64,000 nucleotides of DNA from Nageia nagi (Eukaryota; Pinophyta), in assembly GCA_050084985.1 (NCBI GenBank), contig JBITNC010000001.1, positions 163,556,001 through 163,620,000 of the forward strand, written 5' to 3'. The notes under the pieces were generated by a model. That model made no database searches. It worked only from the letters and a program-made list of their open reading frames with translations, and was not told the origin of the DNA. Position 1 is the first letter of the stretch; every line of letters begins with the position of its first letter. Made by a program: the position numbers and the translations under genes. Shown here piece after piece: positions 48,506 to 60,669 of this stretch.

Positions 48506-50160
48506 ATAAATGTTCCCCTTTGCAAGTGTAATTAAATAAGAAATTTTAAAATGAAATTATGCTTGCAAAGGAAGTAAAAGATAAAGAGATGAAAATTTTG
48601 ATATCTCCCTAGTTTAGTTGTAGGACTATCCTAATCATCAAGGAATCATGATCTATATTTCCACCTCTTTCCTTGGTTGTGAAGTGAAATGGCTTGCATG
48701 ATGTATAATTGACTAAGAGAAAAGAATAATAGGAAAATAAGAATAACAAAAATACCAAACTCCAAGCATATATGTGATGGTTAACTCATAAAAAATATGG
48801 GAGTGATAATAAGAGTAAAGCATCATAACATTTCATTACAAATGATATAACATGTAAGAGAAAGGATAAAATTAATATAATATGCATGAATCATCTTGAG
48901 AATAGCAAATTTCCTATTCTTAGATTCATATCATCATAGAAATACTCAATGTTTCATTCTTATATGCATACATACAAGATCATAACACAAGTGTGTTAAC
49001 ATTATCATGGGGTACATGCCCCATTCTTAGATGAAACACATGCAATCAGGATCATATATGTCAACATCATCATGAGGTACATGCCCCATTCCTACATGCA
49101 ACATATGAATAATAAAGAACTATCACAGTGATGGTTATTTTAAACCCAACCAAAAAAGGTGGTCATATACATGTGCCATACATCATCATAAGGTACATGC
49201 TCCATTCTTAGATGTAGACACTATATGGTACCATTGCATGAGGTACAAGCTTAATTCTTAGATGTATGTATGTCATGAATAATGTGATTTCTATGGCCAT
49301 TAGCATGATTATTGGTTTAGTGCTAGTCATCAAATTGACCCAAAAGATCTAGTTGGTTTAGCACTAACTAAGTATTTGATTATTGTAGTAATTAGTGTGT
49401 GGATTGGTTTAGTTCCAATCAACAAACTAACCCAAAAATATAATTATAGTACCTTTGATATTGTGACCATTATAATGATGATTGGTATGGTCCCAATTAA
49501 CTAACTAACCCAACAAATTGGTTGGTGTGGTTCCAACCAAGTAATCATAAAATAATGATGGTTATTTAATGTCTACCCAATAAGGACATGATATATCAAG
49601 CAATGTAGTGTAATCATAACTAAGCATCATCGAAGTGAATTAACATTCATGTATTCATTATGTATGGAAAGATAAGGAAATAGGAAATAATACATGTACT
49701 TACCTTTGATGAATTGTTTGATTTATTTCAAGAACGCTAGTGCAAGTGCTGATGTTGGTGTGAATGCATACGGGAGCATGAATGTTAGGTTTTATAATAT
49801 CTTTATAAGTGGAAATATTTTAAGATTGAGATACTACTATTGTGAGCTATAAGATTTATGTTTGGTATCTAGAAATAATGCTCATCATTCTAAGGCATCA
49901 CTTGTACAACTAACTAGACTTGTTCCATTGTATTAGATAAAACAACTAATTGAACTTGATTTACTATTTTCAACTAACCTAACTAACATGTTTTTGACCC
50001 TTTATGTATATAATTTATACTAAATTATAAAATGTGCCAATAATGCTAGTACAAATGCTAGGATACATGGATAATTTTACATAGAAAGCTAGCATGGATA
50101 CTAGCATAACAAAATAAAAATGGAGCTAGGAGATTGATAAGGGACCTTTGATCTAATGGC
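48506..50160 (-). mobile_element. 3' non-coding region of gypsy element C
   Basis: Lies between the integrase C-terminus (50203) and the 3' LTR. It carries on the minus strand the same two repeat kinds as elements A and B: GAATGGGGCATGTACCTCATGATGATG units (48990-49260) and units around GGTTGGAACCACACCAACC and GGGTTAGTTAGTTAATTGGG (49300-49560). So it is one family of unusually long, repeat-rich 3' regions. Confidence 0.6.
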
Positions 50161-50202
50161 TGATTGAAGTAGAGCTACTACAAAATATGTTAAAAGATTC
50201 TC

Positions 50203-51260
50203 TTATGCATAAAAGGGCTTGAGGTGTTTGGAATTGGTTAAAAATTTATCCATTTTTCCCTCAAGTGTTACTAATCTATATGCTCCATTGGGGTATTTTA
50301 TTTTGATGATGTATGGACCCATCCAATTTGTTTCAAATTTACCTTTGTCTTCCTTTTCATCTTGTGATTTGTGATGGTTCTCTTTGAGTACTAAGTCACC
50401 CACTTGTAATTCCCTTAGTACAATTTTATTTCCATATGATTTCTTAACTCTTCTTTGGTAAGATTTTAGATGTTCTAGGGTATGGATTCATTTTTCATCC
50501 AATCCTTCTAAATGTCTCAATCTTGCTTTTCATTGTTGTTCCTAATCAATGGTGCCTTCTTGAGACACCCTTAGTGATGGTATTTCTATTTCTAGTGGTA
50601 TTACTATCTCATCTTCATAGACTAATGAAAATGGTGTGCATATTATGGCTGATCAGATGTTGGTCATATATGCCTAAAGTACATATATGAGTTGTGAATA
50701 TCAATCTTTGTGAGTTTGTTTGACTATTTTGCATAAAATGTTGATAATATTTTTGTTGGTTGCCTCTATTTTACCATTGCCTTGTGGATAGTATGTTTAT
50801 GCAAAGCTTTTATTTATTTATTTTGGATTCTTTGCAAAAATTTCTTACTTTTTTCCTTCTAAAGTTCTTTACATTATCCATGATTACATGAGATGGAACA
50901 CCAAATCCTATTATAATGTTTTCAATCATGAATTTAACAATTTGAATACCTTTAGATGATCATAATGGTAATGCTTCTATCTATTTTTTAAAGTATTTAG
51001 TGGAAACTAAAATAAATTTATATCCCTCATTAGAATTGGGTTTGATGACTCCTATCAAATCCAAAGCCCAAATAGCAAAAATGCCAAGGAGATATCATTG
51101 TGGCTAGTTCACTTGAAGGAGCTTGTCTCAAGTTAGCATGTTTTTGATATTTTTCACACTTCTTAATATGTAAAATGCTATCCTTTTCCATAGATGTCCA
51201 ATAGTATCTTGGTCATAAGAGTTTGTTAAATATATCTTTTCCATTAAAATGTACCCCACT
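50203..51260 (-). pseudogene. Gypsy integrase relic, minus strand
   Basis: C-terminal part at 50403-50203: VGDLVLKENHHKSQDEKE, then WMGPYIIKIKYPNGAYRLV, the strand-rich tail after the integrase core. The core near 50700-50930 reads FGVPSHVIMDNVKNFRRKK, which contains the second catalytic Asp; the Glu region reads IHKAMVK with the expected Glu missing. The N-terminal zinc finger near 51060-51260 reads PRYYWTSMEKDS and CEKYQKHANLRQAP, so the second Cys is Tyr. Stops are frequent. Part of element C. Confidence 0.75.
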
Positions 51261-51797
51261 TATGTTATCATATACTTGTTCCATAGCCTTATTTGCTTAT
51301 GTTTCATTTTAAAATCTAAGTAAAGTACTATCAAATGATATTTTGTAAATAATATCACCAATAATGACATACCTTATAGCCATGCATTTTATTCTTCATT
51401 TGAGGAACTTGGTTTGACATGAATCTAAAATATTTCCTTGTTTTAGGTAGTTGTATATGTCAGCATACCATTCATGTAGTGAAACAATGACACATATGAG
51501 TGGCTCTTTATTGAAGAACCTTTGGTAGTCATCATCATCCACAAAAGAGCAATGTCTGAGACTATTTATCTTGATGATGATCTCATCATATTCAAATAAT
51601 ATAATTATCAAAGAAGACACATTGGCCATGGATTCCACAAATATGTTATTAGTTCTTGTAGTGTTTTCAAACTAAATTTATACAAAGCCTCTTTCAATAA
51701 TCCTTGTAACTAAATCCATATATGGCTACAATTTTTTATCCTTTGTGTTGTATACATCATTGATTTGATTGAGAACAAGTTGTGAGTCACCATAAAA
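51261..51797 (-). pseudogene. Linker between RNase H and integrase, element C
   Basis: The minus-strand open frame at 51638-51396 (HEWYADIYNYLKQGNI preceded by an acidic DDDDYQRF) matches the poorly conserved connection between RNase H and integrase in gypsy polyproteins, where a YxDIxxYL motif is common. Confidence 0.55.
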
Positions 51798-52058
51798 TTA
51801 TAACTTATTGATACCAAGATTGATTGCTATCGATTTTCCTAAAACCAAAGCTTCATACTCAATCATATTGTTAGTACATTCAAAATTCAATTTGTAAGCC
51901 ATGGGAATAATACCACCTTTAGGAGATACTAATACAATCCCTACCCTAACCCCTTGTAAGCTTTTAAAATCATTGCAGAATAGTGTCCATGTTTTATTCT
52001 TAAGTTGTTCAACTAGTAACACAAGTTCATTTCTACCTTCATCTTTATTTGTAATCAT
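51798..52058 (-). pseudogene. Gypsy RNase H relic, minus strand
   Basis: Reads WTLFCNDFKSLQGVRVGIVL, VSPKGGIIPMAYKLNFECTN and NMIEYEALVLGKSIAINLGI, an RNase H fold of the retrotransposon type. The E of IEYEAL is kept; the first Asp position reads CND. It is the degradation domain of the gypsy polyprotein, between RT (52.6-52.8 kb) and integrase. The spelling (GIVLVSPKG, CTNNMIEYEAL) is like the second, archaeal-type RNase H of Tat/Ogre elements, an inference. Confidence 0.75.
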
Positions 52059-52607
52059 GTTGTCATATGGTGCTTATTATAGCACATCAGTTATAACCTA
52101 TCCCTTAATTATCATTTTACATGTGTATAGAATGTCAAATTATTATAAATTCATTATCCATTTGGTTGGTATTCCCTATAACTATGGTTTTGATAGTAAA
52201 TATCTCAATGAATCAACTTGAGCTACAATGAAAGTAGTGTTTGTGATCATGTAATATCTTAATTTTTATGTTGTATAGACTATTACATAACACAATTTCT
52301 CAATTTATGTGTAGTTTACTTATGCATTATGTAGTATCTTGGAAAAATAATACACTATCCTCTCCTTGTTTTCTTTTTCAAGTTGTTATAGGACTATTCC
52401 TATAACATTTTTTATAGCTAAGATATATAAGTATAAATGTTTCATATGATCATTTAGCTGTAAAACAAGAGGGTTGAGCAAGTATCATTTGATGTCTTCA
52501 AATGCTTTTTGATATTCCTTAGTACATATGAACTTATTTCCTTTTTTGAGTAAATAAGAAAAGGGAGCTATTCCATTTGCTAATTATGCAATAAATCTTT
52601 TGACTGC

Positions 52608-52793
52608 TTATAACTTTCCTTGTAGACTTCTAATTTGTCTAATATTATTTGGTGTAGGCACATCCATTATAGCTTTAACTTTCATAGGATCAATTTCTAC
52701 ACATATTCTAGACATAATGTATCCTACAAAATTTCCACTAGATACCCCAAAAACACATTTGTTAGTATTTAAATTTATATTGAATTGTCTCAT
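52608..52793 (-). pseudogene. Gypsy RT C-terminal fragment, minus strand
   Basis: Reads LNTNKCVFGVSSGNFVGYIM, SRICVEIDPMKVKAIMDVPT and IRQIRSLQGKL, the thumb/connection region that follows the catalytic palm in gypsy RTs. The palm with YLDD or YVDD is missing: above 52800 the sequence changes to an unrelated short repeat (GGTCCTTGTT) and then other DNA, so element C is broken here. Confidence 0.8.
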
Positions 52794-52799
52794 CCTCTC

Positions 52800-53588
52800 A
52801 AAGAATTTTGAGTTGGTCCTTGTTTGGGTCCTTGTTGCATTCCATGTTTTGGTCCTTGTTGGGCTACGATTGAGTAAACAAAAAGCACTTGAGGATCTTC
52901 ATGGTTGGACAATTAAACCATTTAATGTTGTTGGATTTGTGTAGTCTTATGAGATGATTTGAAGGAAGTGGAAGGATAAGTGTCTCCTAGAGATGTGGCA
53001 TGAGTTGATTCACTTGAAGACTCCTCTTATTCGAACTTTCCTCTTGTGTTTATTGGTTCTCTAGGTATCTTACCCTTCTTAGAAGTGTTATGTTGGATAT
53101 GGCTCATCTTTTATAGAGGAATTATTGTACCCCAAACCCCTACCTTGGTTTTCCCACTCATCAATGAGCAAGCCAAGGAGGTTTAAGGGCATGGGAACCC
53201 ATCTGATCTAAGGGTCTAGGAAAAGTGCCCCTAGGAAATATTTTTTCGGGATGCACTTGATATTCTCCTATTTTCACATGGCATTATGGGATTTACAAGA
53301 TTTCATCTTAGTGCAAGGATGGATGGTTTAGGCCACGTTACCTAATATCACATTGTAGTTTAGGATTGAGGGTTTTCTTATATATTTATTATAATGAGAA
53401 ATTTAAGATTGTATTCATTGTAAGAAATAATATAGAAGGAGAAGAAGCTCTTGACATGTTGGAGTAGCCCACATTGGGTGAACTAGGGTAAATCTTGTGT
53501 GTTCCTTGTATTTGTGAGATTTTTTATGTTATGGTTAATTCATTTCTACACTATACTTTCATAATAGGTTTAGATAAGACTCTTCATA
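52800..53588. other. Break-point region and putative copia 5' LTR
   Basis: 52800-52870 has four GGTCCTTGTT-type units. The stretch just before the PBS at 53589 ends TAAGACTCTTCA and should be the end of a copia LTR, whose start I could not define. No gene is supported; the frame at 52600-52944 on the plus strand is a shadow of RT plus this repeat. Confidence 0.4.
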
Positions 53589-53600
53589 TGGTATCAGAGC
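53589..53600 (+). other. Primer binding site, initiator-Met tRNA
   Basis: TGGTATCAGAGC, two bases after an LTR-like end (CTTCA), identical to the PBS at 9695. Confidence 0.85.
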
Positions 53601-54720
53601 TAACATTTTTAGCCATAGAGGGATGTCTTTATTGCTAGAGTTTAGTTCATTTGAAGAGGATCTAGGGTTTTTATGTGTTTCAAAAACCTATTTTTGAGTC
53701 GGAGCTTCATGCATAAAGATCTTGAAGAAGAAAAATATCTATAAGTAAATCAAGGATAAATATTTAAAAAATTGATGGAGAATGATTTGAGTTATGGAAG
53801 CTAAATATGGAGGATATGCTAGTGGAAAGAGATCTATGTTTTGTTATCTATGGAAAGAAACTAGATAGTACTTTCGATGAACATTGGGAGAAACTAAATT
53901 AAAAAGTAAGGAGTGTGATCTGAATAAGTCTTATTGATTAGGTGTTGATTAACATTTTTGAACAAAAGATTACAATGGATCTTAGGGATAAGTTGGGGGA
54001 TTTGTATCAAAGTAAGTCCCTTGTAAAACAAACTCTTCTTCAAGAAGAAATTGTACAATCTCTAGATGTATGAGGGAGATTCAATAGAAGATCATCTCAC
54101 TGCATTCAATACAATAGTGAGCCAACTTCAATATATTAATGTTAAGATTTTATAAAAAGATAAATGCATTGCATTACTATGCTTTCTACTAGATTTGTGG
54201 GATAATCTAGTTGTAGCAATTAGGAGTAATTCACTTGCTGTATCCATTGAATATTGTTTTCGTATTTAACATCAAAGGATTTGAGGAAAAAATACATGGA
54301 GAGCACATCAAAGGATGCCCTAATGGTAAGAGGATGTACAAAGGAAAGAGAGAAATCAATATCTAGTGATAGATCAAAATTCAGAGGTAAATTTGGTGGT
54401 AGATCTAAGTCTTGAGGTAGATATGATCCTAAATGTTGGATTGTGGCAAACTAACCACTTGAAGAGAGATTGTAGATAACAAAATGTAGATACATGGAAG
54501 ACATATAATGAATCCACTTTCTCAAAAGCCACAAAATCTAGTGATAAAGTTGGGGATGAATATTTGACATCTTGCTCCAATAGATTTGATCAAAATAATT
54601 AGGTAATTGATATGAGAGCCTCCAATCATATGACTCCTTATAGGGAGTGATTTTGTGAATATGAAGAATATGATGGAGGGTATGTTCTCTTGGGAAATAA
54701 TTGTTAGGAGAGAATTTCAT
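53601..54720 (+). pseudogene. copia Gag-protease relic without RT/integrase
   Basis: From the PBS onward the plus strand gives, in changing frames, Gag (DKLGDLYQSKSLVKQTLLQE; GDSIEDHLTAFNTIVSQLQY; DLWDNLVVAIRSNS), a broken zinc knuckle around 54435-54475 (KCWI, then HLKRDC, one base missing inside) and a protease start near 54600 (VIDMRASNHMTPYRE). In the last the active D-(S/T)-G reads D-M-R. At 54720 coding ends; no integrase, RT or RNase H follows. Such gag-only copia derivatives are known as TR-GAG elements. Confidence 0.75.
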
Positions 54721-54862
54721 AATGTAAATTAGTTGACTCTAATCAGTAGTTAGTGATTGAAATACTATTTATTAGTCACTTTGTCTATTTCACCCAAAAG
54801 GACATGACTCAAAAAACTACCAAATGGGTCCAATAAGAAGAGAACCAAGGGTAGAGGGAGTG

Positions 54863-55028
54863 TGTTAGAGCTAAGTATGTAATAACTACATGTTTATAAT
54901 TAGCTTATATTTATCAGTATTAATAAAAGGCTTAACCCTCTATTTTTTGTGATTGAATTACTTATCTTGGATTTCTATTCTTCTTTTCCATTTACCTATC
55001 CATTCTTGGTTGTAGATAAGAATCATAT
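54863..55028 (+). mobile_element. Possible PPT and 3' LTR of the gag-only copia element
   Basis: GTAGAGGGAG is followed by TGTGTTAGAGCTAAGTATG, typical of a copia PPT/LTR junction. A possible LTR end, GATAAGAATCATATCA near 55028, resembles the 5' LTR end GATAAGACTCTTCA. I could not align the two LTRs further, so this stays tentative. Confidence 0.35.
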
Positions 55029-56000
55029 CAACTAATTTGATATATCAAAAGTTCTATTTCTAGGAAATTTACAAAATAGAGGATTTGATGGTTGAGTGGA
55101 ATGTAGAGTAATAATTACAAGCATGTACCTTTTCATCCTTCAAAAAAACCATTGCAAAATTGATTTTTGAAGGAATTAAAAACTTTTAGGAAGTGGATTA
55201 CTTGATGATCATGATATAGTAAAGTAAAGTCAATTGATTTGGTTCATGGAGATAGAATTTACAAGATCTTTTTTTGCAAATTTTCAAACATATTTTTGAA
55301 GTGGATAACCAAATAAAAATAATTTTAGACACACATTCTTATTCTAGAAATCGGGTGGGATAAAGAGAACTTGCTACAACTAGAAAAATCAACATAGCCT
55401 TGGATGCAAAAAATCAATGAGTGGGTACATAATACCTTAGAAACCTATACCATTGAATTCATACTTCAGGATTGGGTGTCATAGGAAGCATGAAGATATA
55501 GATTCATTAAGGGACCTAAGAAAATATTTTTAGAAAACCTTCCACATATTTGTAAAAGATATTTAATTGAGAAATGGTATACCTTAGAAACTCTATTGTA
55601 CATGTAGGGGAGAGGTGTTTGAGGGGAAAGGGGAAATATAATGGGAATAAGAATTAATTAAGAATCAGAATGAGGGAAGGAAAGGGTACAAGGAGAAAAT
55701 ACATGATGATTGATAGGGGGAACTTATAAAAGGAGAATATGATCAAGGAAAAAGCGATAAATTTAGGAAGAGAAAACATACAAAGATGAAGAAAAATGAG
55801 GTGACCAACTCAACTGCACTAAGAAAATTTTATGAAAACTAATTATAGGATAAACGATGAAGGGATAGAGAAGAGAAGAAGCTATAAATGGAGATAGATA
55901 GGAATAAGGAACTTAGTTCATTATTAGGACTAGACTCAAAAAATGGCCTGTCCAAAGTTTAGGAATATATTGATAACTGCATGGAAAGTGGACAACATAC
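55029..56000 (+). other. Degenerate coding-like spacer
   Basis: Plus-strand readings such as ILEIGWDKENLLQLEKS and KINEWVHNTLETYTIEFILQ (about 55340-55480) have coding character but no family I recognise. 55600-55700 is strikingly purine-rich. It may be the 5' part of gypsy element D; no LTR was found. Confidence 0.3.
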
Positions 56001-57930
56001 CAAGGGAAGAACAACCAAGGATAGGATAAACCCTAAATTAATGGAAAATAAGGATACCATTAAGGAGATATCGACTAATGAACTACCACCACTGATAATA
56101 GTGGTGAATACTGAGGGAGATAGCATTGTATAAGTATTTGTAGTAGTAGAGAAACATACAAATGAGTATGATTATAACTTGTTTAGACCATTTGTAAGTT
56201 CACTTGAAACTCCAAAAGGATTACTTCTTTCAAAATGATTCAATAGCATATTGGATAATATGATTGAAACCTTAATCAATGAACTAAATGAGATCATCGA
56301 TAGAGATGTTGAGAACCTAATAACAATATCTAGGATAAAATAACCCATAGAAACTAATGCTATACCTAAAGCAATTGATGTCTCTGAACCCATACCTCAA
56401 TACTATGAATATCGGAGAAGGGGCAACACTATCACAACTAACTAATGCTATCTCTCAAAGAATTAGGAGAATAAAGAGGGCTATCACCATCAACTTATCA
56501 GTATTAATTTTTTTTTATGTCTCTTACCATACAATATCAACAAATACCATAAGAGAATGGGCTAGAAATAGAACATCCAGATTTACCTAGCCCAATAATA
56601 GAAGTGATATAAAATCCTAAGCAACAAATAAATGAAATGACCCTCGAAAATATAGAAAGAGATATAGTACCCTTTATCTCCTAAACAAACAACAACATGA
56701 CCCTTATAAGTATAGTTAATTGACAAAGATAATAGACTAAATACCTATTACCCCATAATTTCTCTCTACCCCTCACGCTACTAGATGATGTTGAAATATT
56801 AAGAAGTTTTTTTGGTCCCTTTAAGAGATCCAAAATACAAGGATAGTCCTTGATTCTAATTATCAAGGAAGTGTTAAAAACTCCATTTAAATATATCTTG
56901 GAGGTTATAGGAAAAAATGATTAGACCAAATACCTATTCCCCCATAATTTCTCCTTGCCTCTTATGCCATTAGATGACCTTGAAATCTTAAGTTTTTTTG
57001 CTCCCTTTAAGAGACCCAAAATTTAAGGATAGTCTGTGACTCAAATTATAGAGGAAGTGTTAGAACCTCCATTTAAAGATATGTATGAGGTTATAGGTGA
57101 AAATGATTAGACCGAATACATATTCCCCCATAATTTCTCCATGCCCCTCACACCACTAGATAATCTTAAAATCTTATGAAGTTTTTTTGCTCCCTTTAAG
57201 TGAAACAAAAATCAAGGACAATCCTTGAATTTGATTATAGAGGAAGTGTTAGAACCTCCATTTAAATATATCTTCAAGGTTATAGATGAAAATTATTTTA
57301 ATATAAAACTACAAAGTGATCAATTTAGGACTTCCAACTAACATCATCAATAGATAATATCAAACCCTCAACCAAATAGGTAATGAAAACATAACATTTT
57401 CCCATATTAATGACAACACTACCAACAACAAATGGTTGGTTCTATAAAATTACCTATCTTTCAAAAAAGATACCTACAATGATAAGGAATATTTATTTAT
57501 ACTAGAGAATGAGTGGACATAATGATATTTTATAGATGAGGGTACATTTATTATCAAATTCATAGCTACATTATAGGATGAGATATTAAAATGGTTATGA
57601 AATTTATAGATCTTCCCCAAGGGTGAATGATGAAAACATGGAATGAAATTAAAGCAACTTTTGCATCCAAATATTATTTTTCACAAGCTAGACCAAAAAA
57701 CATAAGAAAAATGCAAGAAATGATGATGGAACCTAGGGAAATAGTACATGAGTACAATAAAAGGTTTAAAGTAACTTAAAGAAGATTACAAGAACTGATG
57801 ATAGTAAAAAACAAAGTCAAATGATTCATTTTTGGACTACAACCAAAATTCAAAATATATATGGAAAAAATATACCTAATATATATTGAAGCCTTACAAG
57901 TGGTTGTTGAAATTGAATCTCAACCATGGT
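56000..57930 (+). pseudogene. Gypsy element D: Gag with 62-residue repeats
   Basis: The N-terminal reading (STNELPPLIIVVNTEGDSIV, SSLETPKGLLLSK, ETLINELNEIIDRD) is followed at 56734-57300 by three tandem 62-63-codon units (PHNFS.PL.PLD.L.IL..FFAPFK...IIEEVLEPPFK). At 57630-57930 lies the retrotransposon-gag core (WNEIKATFASKYYFSQARP; IVHEYNKRFKVT). Stops are frequent. The core type is that of gypsy Gags. The repeats have no known function to me. Confidence 0.7.
56734..57300 (+). repeat. In-frame tandem repeat, 3 units of ~188 bp
   Basis: Unit starts at 56734, 56923 and 57109 (periods 189 and 186, both multiples of 3). The most conserved segments are CCCCCATAATTTCTCC, TTTTTTTGCTCCCTTTAAG and AGAGGAAGTGTTAGAACC. 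Confidence 0.9.
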
Positions 57931-59079
57931 GAGTAAACATCATTAATGATAACTTATCAAATCAACTAATGAAACTAATCGAGAAAATCGATAAGCTATC
58001 TATGAAAGGAATTCTACAATGCTTCCACATTATTATATATTAGCAGTTCACAATACAAAAGACTGCCTAATGATCAATATTCAAAATTGAGGCATAGATG
58101 GACAAACAAGTTATCAAATATATGGATCCTAGAACCATTAGACTCACCAATGTTGAGAAAAATATTTTCTATATGACATTGAGGATGATTTACAAAGGAA
58201 CCCATGGGCATTTGCAACATAACAATATCAAGCATCAAAATTTTAGGCCATCGCATAAACTCTAGTACCATTCATTGATGAATCATGATTCACATATATC
58301 TATATCATTGCCTCTAATCAATAGTAACAACCATGATAATAATACAATACACCTAATTATTTTTATGAATAATAAGAAGGTAGTCATGGTAGAGGGAATA
58401 AATATCGAGGATGATATCAAGGTGGAAGAGGAAGTCAATGATCCCAATATTTTATTTGTGGTGATTTTTCCCACCAATAATACAAGTTTCCACATCCTCA
58501 AGAATTATTGAGGTGCCAATTATACCAAATAATAAATGACCATAGTTTTGTTGACTACCCTAAATTATTTTAGGATATGTAGGCTAGAATATCAAAAATG
58601 GATAACAGTAATAATTCAAATGCGAAAGCCACCCAATGGGTACCATTTGATTCTAATTATAGGATCGCTCTAGCTAAAATAAACCTTATAGATAACTTGA
58701 TATACCTAACCTTGATCTTAAGAGGAAAAACCACTCTAGATATACCATTTGCATGTATAAAAACTTGGTCAAGAGTAAAGAATATAAGATTCATCAAATT
58801 GGTAGTACAATAAATCATACCACAACCAAAGTATCTAGATCTAGAACAACATCATGATATTATTAAAAAAACTTAACAAATCATTCAAACATTATAAAAA
58901 TAAGGTTATCAAGTAACTCAATCATAAAAATATTCTCAACAATTGATAGAAGAGGAAAATACCATATTAAAAAGATTTTGTGAACTTATCAAGCAAGAAG
59001 ATCTACTTTCAAAATTGATATAGCTATCCAAATATTGGAATAAGAAACACATCAAGAAAAGAGTATGTAAAGCACTAAA

Positions 59080-59430
59080 AATATGGAAAAATAAACCCAT
59101 ACTAATTGAAGTTATAATTAATGGTAAACTTGCAAAGAATATTATGCTAGATTTAGGAGTTGATATAAATCTTTGCCTATTAGAACATGGAAACAATTAG
59201 GATGTCCTCCCTTAGAACCAACATAATATAATATTTCACTAGCTAATGGCTCCTTATTTCTTTCCCTAGGACTATTATGAGACATTCTAGTCTCCTTTCT
59301 TGTGATTACTTCATTGGCTACATTTTATGTGATAGATGTGGTCAATACCAAAAATTTAGAATACACAACCCTACTAGATCTGAATTGGTTTGAGGATAAT
59401 AATAATATTATAAATAATAAAATTTAATAA
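59080..59430 (+). pseudogene. Gypsy element D: aspartic protease relic
   Basis: The reading near 59110-59180 gives VIINGKLAKNIMLDLGVDIN, the start of a retropepsin-like fold. The catalytic D-(S/T)-G reads D-L-G. Later segments (CPPLEP-like LGCPPLEPT, ISLANGS, FYVIDVVNT) lie in shifted frames up to about 59370. Non-functional. Confidence 0.65.
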
Positions 59431-59811
59431 TTGGTCCTTTCTAATGATGAATACAAAGTACACATTCTATTGAATAAAGGTATAAGTGATGCATACATGA
59501 AAGCACGAAACCAAAGCAATGATAATAGAAGCAGTGATAAAAGTGATTTGATAGGTCTAAATGATGTATACACTTTAACTATAAGAAAAGAATTAGATAG
59601 ATTCTTAAATTATATTAACCCCATGGATGATGGTTAACTAAATTTTCATAGTGGTTCCTTAGAGGCTGATTTCAAGATCATTATGATGATGTGGAATGCA
59701 GGAAACCATGGATCATATTCAAAATGAGCATACTGAACTATGTTATCACATCAAGTATGCTAAATTTCAAAAGAAGTATGTCAGGAGAAACTACCTGAGT
59801 TTGATGATACC

Positions 59812-60315
59812 ATGAAAATAGTTCTTATCCACAAATTTTTAGAGGCCATGGTAAAAAACTTCCCTAATGAAGAAGGTATATTTAATGCACTTGAAGACAC
59901 CCTCATTGAAACCACCACAATATGGTGGGGAAAACATCGACCAAACTTAACATCATGGGATAAGATAATGTATCATATATTAGTACATTTCATCACTCCA
60001 TACGCAATCATCAATGTTATTGATAAATATTTAGGCGATACAAATCCCATAATGCACATCACATATTGTGACTCAATTGGGAAAAATTTGACCAATCTAC
60101 AACCCAACACTTGGGTACATATATTCCATTGGACATTAGGCACTTTTCCACATGCTTGGAACATACACCAAAAGCTTCAAAGAGAAACAATAGATTGTGA
60201 TATAATACAAGTAGAGTTCATCCACATGTTTAAATTTCACAATGATAATATCCCAATCCATAAATACTTACTACAAATCAAAAACTTTCTACTCATCGAA
60301 CCTACTATTGCATGA
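59812..60315 (+). pseudogene. Element D: extra gag-like open frame between PR and RT
   Basis: The longest open stretch of this element, 167 codons without a stop: FLEAMVKNFPNEEGIFNALE, IWWGKHRPNLTSWDKIMYHI, NTWVHIFHWTLGTFPHAWNI and REIDC-like RETIDCDIIQVEFIHMFKF. The layout of W..KH, a central helical W(V/I)H.F..TLG and a closing F...F resembles a Gag core. It also resembles plant retroelement ORFs with an EWVHLF..TL motif, recalled but not checked. A protease lies upstream and RT downstream, so this element would carry two gag-like regions. Confidence 0.5.
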
Positions 60316-60669
60316 ATTATTTATTTCAAAATAGCCCAACCTATAGTGACATCAATAACTACACACGCATTAGAAATGATTAAAAAATGTTGCTAAAATA
60401 AATAGATCTAGAAGAACCAAACCAAAAAATTAGAGAAACTTAAATACAAAGTTGAGGAAGGAAAAAATGAAGTAATCATAGAGAAATAGAAGAAATCAAA
60501 ATATGATGAAGAAATCAAAATAATAAAATTAAATATCGATATAGACATAGAACCAAAAATGGCTATAATAGGGGACTATTGAACTAAAAAAGAGGTAAAC
60601 AAAATTCTAAAAATATTAGTTGAATATTAAGATTTAATCTCATAAAATATGATGGAACTATGGGGAATG

